Of a stretch of DNA of 25,968 nt, positions 24,985 to 25,968 are shown one piece after another. Numbering within the stretch: the first letter of the stretch is position 1; every line of letters begins with the position of its first letter. Source of the DNA: Pseudomonadota bacterium (GTDB lineage: Bacteria; Pseudomonadota; Alphaproteobacteria; Caulobacterales; Caulobacteraceae); assembly GCA_023390245.1 (NCBI GenBank), contig JAEWDF010000067.1, positions 1-25,968 on the forward strand, written 5' to 3'. Both the position numbers and the translations under genes were made by a program. Under the pieces are notes generated by a model. That model did no database searches. It was not told the DNA's origin and saw only the letters and a list, made by a program, of their open reading frames with translations.

Positions 24985-24998
24985 TGATAGCGCTACCA
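24985..24998 (-). promoter_or_regulatory. LacI-family operator, copy 3 (GH74-GH29 unit, possibly also GH3)
   Basis: TGATAGCGCTACCA on the plus strand is identical to the copy before xylX. It lies 31 bases ahead of the GH74 start and 227 bases ahead of the divergent GH3 start. It is best placed to control the minus-strand unit. No convincing minus-strand promoter could be read around it. Confidence 0.83.
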
Positions 24999-25006
24999 TT
25001 ATTCAG

Positions 25007-25031
25007 TTGACAGTATTGTCATGGGTGGATC
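25007..25031 (+). promoter_or_regulatory. Predicted promoter toward the GH3 gene
   Basis: TTGACAG (25007-25013), ten bases, then GGTGGATC (25024-25031) matches most positions of the Caulobacter housekeeping consensus TTGaCGS-N10-14-GCTANAWC. Transcription would begin near 25037, leaving a leader of about 190 bases before the GH3 ATG. Consensus matching only. Confidence 0.45.
25008..25021. promoter_or_regulatory. TGACA-N4-TGTCA inverted repeat
   Basis: TGACA (25008-25012) and TGTCA (25017-25021) form a perfect five-base inverted repeat around GTAT. It overlaps the -35 element of the predicted forward promoter and is separated from the LacI operator by nine bases. It could be a site for a second regulator acting on the divergent region. 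It differs from the TAGCGCTA operators. Confidence 0.4.
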
Positions 25032-25075
25032 AAGTTGCCTCTGTGAAAATCAGGCGGCGATTAACGCTGTCGCGG

Positions 25076-25161
25076 GAGCGAACCTCGGGTTCTCTGGATT
25101 TCTATCCGCCTCTCGCGGCTGCGCTGTGATGCCCGGTCTTCGCGCCCCTGAGCGAACCTCG
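25076..25161 (+). repeat. Pair of 12-bp direct repeats in the GH3 leader
   Basis: GAGCGAACCTCG occurs at 25076-25087 and again at 25150-25161, 74 bases apart start to start. The second copy runs into the first bases of the terminator stem. The repeat might allow alternative RNA pairings or may be chance. Confidence 0.4.
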
Positions 25162-25191
25162 ACGCGGCGGGCCCCGCCGCGTCGGCTTTTT
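25160..25191 (+). terminator. Intrinsic terminator within the presumed GH3 leader
   Basis: CGACGCGGCG (25160-25169) pairs perfectly with CGCCGCGTCG (25175-25184) around GGCCC, and TTTTT (25187-25191) follows after GC. This is a strong Rho-independent terminator in the plus orientation, yet it lies 34 bases upstream of the GH3 start rather than behind a gene. No obvious coding gene ends just before it. It may be a leader attenuator or the end of a short RNA. Confidence 0.8.
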
Positions 25192-25224
25192 CTCCCGCAG
25201 ACTGTCAATTCTGGATCTGCCGAT

Positions 25225-25968
25225 ATGAAGACCCGCCTCTCGAACATTCGTCACGCCTCCTCTTCGGCTCTGGCGCTGGCCGTCATGATCGGAAGCGCCC
25301 CCGTCGCCGCTCCTGTCGCCGCCCAGGCGATCGATGTGCCCGAGACGGCGCGCGCGCATCCCGAGATGTGGCCATCGGCGGAGACCCCCGCCGCGATCAC
25401 CGACGCCCGGGCTCAGGCCTTTGTCGCCGAGCTGATGGCTCGGATGACGGTGGAGGAGAAGGTCGGCCAGCTGATCCAGGCGGACATTTCGGCGATCACG
25501 CCGGAGGACCTGCTGACCTATCCTCTGGGGTCGATCCTGGCGGGAGGCAGCTCCGGGCCATGGGGCGACGACAAGGCCCCGGCCGAGAAGTGGCTGGAGC
25601 TGGCGCGGGCCTTCCGCGCGGCGGCGGCCGAGCGGCCGGGGGCGAAGGTTCCGCTGATCTACGGCATCGATGCGGTGCACGGGCACAACAACGTGCCGGG
25701 CGCGACGATCTTCCCGCACAACATCGGCCTGGGGGCCGCGCGCGACCCCGACCTGATCCGGCGCATCGGGGAGGCGACGGCGCTGGAGGTGGCGGTGACG
25801 GGGGCCGACTGGACCTTCGGCCCGACGCTGGCGGTGCCGCAGGACGACCGTTGGGGCCGGTCCTACGAGGGCTATGCCGAGAACCCGGAGGTGCAGCGCG
25901 CCTACGCCGGGCCGATGACCCTGGGCCTCCAGGGCGAACTGGTTCAGGGCCGTCCGCTGGCGGCCGGC
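25225..25968 (+). CDS. GH3 beta-glucosidase, N-terminal part (runs off the window)
   Basis: The visible 248 residues begin with an export signal (SALALAVMIGSAPVAAPVAA, cleavage near AQA/IDVP at 35). They continue into the GH3 (alpha/beta)8 domain: LMARMTVEEKVGQLIQADI, LGSILAGGSS, IYGIDAVHGHNNVPGATIFP, and TFGPTLAVPQDDRWGRSYEG. These match periplasmic exo-beta-glucosidases. The nucleophile Asp lies beyond the window end. Its role would be to hydrolyse the cello-oligosaccharide backbone after side chains are removed. ATG 25225 is chosen because it starts the signal peptide. The frame stays open upstream to 25021, but that stretch crosses the terminator and encodes nothing recognisable. The ribosome site is weak (GGAT). 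It is divergent from GH74. Confidence 0.88.
   Translation, partial: MKTRLSNIRHASSSALALAVMIGSAPVAAPVAAQAIDVPETARAHPEMWPSAETPAAITDARAQAFVAELMARMTVEEKVGQLIQADISAITPEDLLTYPLGSILAGGSSGPWGDDKAPAEKWLELARAFRAAAAERPGAKVPLIYGIDAVHGHNNVPGATIFPHNIGLGAARDPDLIRRIGEATALEVAVTGADWTFGPTLAVPQDDRWGRSYEGYAENPEVQRAYAGPMTLGLQGELVQGRPLAAG

Noticed and set aside
25021..25224. In-frame upstream extension of the GH3 gene from ATG 25021
   Set aside because: It would read through the terminator hairpin and place the signal peptide 68 residues inside the protein.
1..25968. CRISPR arrays, tRNA or rRNA genes
   Set aside because: I saw no regularly spaced repeats and no tRNA- or rRNA-like sequence. Spacers are short and mostly explained by regulatory elements.

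Overview
The window reads as high-GC alphaproteobacterial DNA, most likely Caulobacterales (Caulobacter/Brevundimonas-like). The evidence is a xylXB...A gene set whose proteins match the Caulobacter Weimberg xylose pathway as I know it, a TonB-dependent receptor of the Xanthomonas-Caulobacter type, a bacteriophytochrome with an HWE kinase, and promoter-like sequences that fit the Caulobacter housekeeping consensus. The genus cannot be fixed from the sequence alone.

Layout. Positions 1-813 hold the decayed right part of an IS3-family insertion sequence: a 3' fragment of orfA, an intact-looking A6G slippery site, and an orfB broken by a deletion, a frame change and a stop. Positions 930-4084 hold a two-gene light-sensing unit: heme oxygenase (bphO) overlapping a bacteriophytochrome hybrid histidine kinase (bphP). 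From 4287 to 11171 a tight plus-strand operon encodes xylX, xylB, a sugar/H+ symporter, xylA, an aldose 1-epimerase and a LacI-family repressor. From 11372 to 21054, still on the plus strand, come a TonB-dependent receptor, a GH35 beta-galactosidase, a GH31 alpha-xylosidase with a PA14 insert, and an SGNH (CE20-like) acetylesterase. From 22690 down to 21068 (GH29 alpha-L-fucosidase) and 24954 down to 22687 (GH74 xyloglucanase) a two-gene minus-strand unit is translationally coupled. A GH3 beta-glucosidase starts at 25225 and runs off the end.

How the genes fit together. The activities GH74 + TBDT + GH35 + GH31 + GH29 + acetylesterase + GH3 are those needed to cut xyloglucan, import the oligosaccharides across the outer membrane, remove acetyl, fucose, galactose and xylose decorations, and degrade the glucan core. 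Xylose released by the alpha-xylosidase would then cross the inner membrane by the MFS symporter and be oxidised by the adjoining Weimberg genes to 2-oxoglutarate. A perfect 14-bp operator (TGATAGCGCTACCA, in either orientation) occurs upstream of xylX, upstream of the receptor, and upstream of the GH74 gene, with a degenerate copy before the LacI gene. This suggests one repressor ties polymer attack to pentose catabolism. xylC (lactonase) and xylD (xylonate dehydratase) are not in the window.

The most interesting non-coding features are the shared operators, an intrinsic terminator with a UUCG loop right after the receptor gene, and an intrinsic terminator lying inside the presumed 5' leader of the GH3 gene, which implies attenuation or a short RNA. 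The rest of the window is densely coding, and no gene-free stretch exceeds 300 bases.
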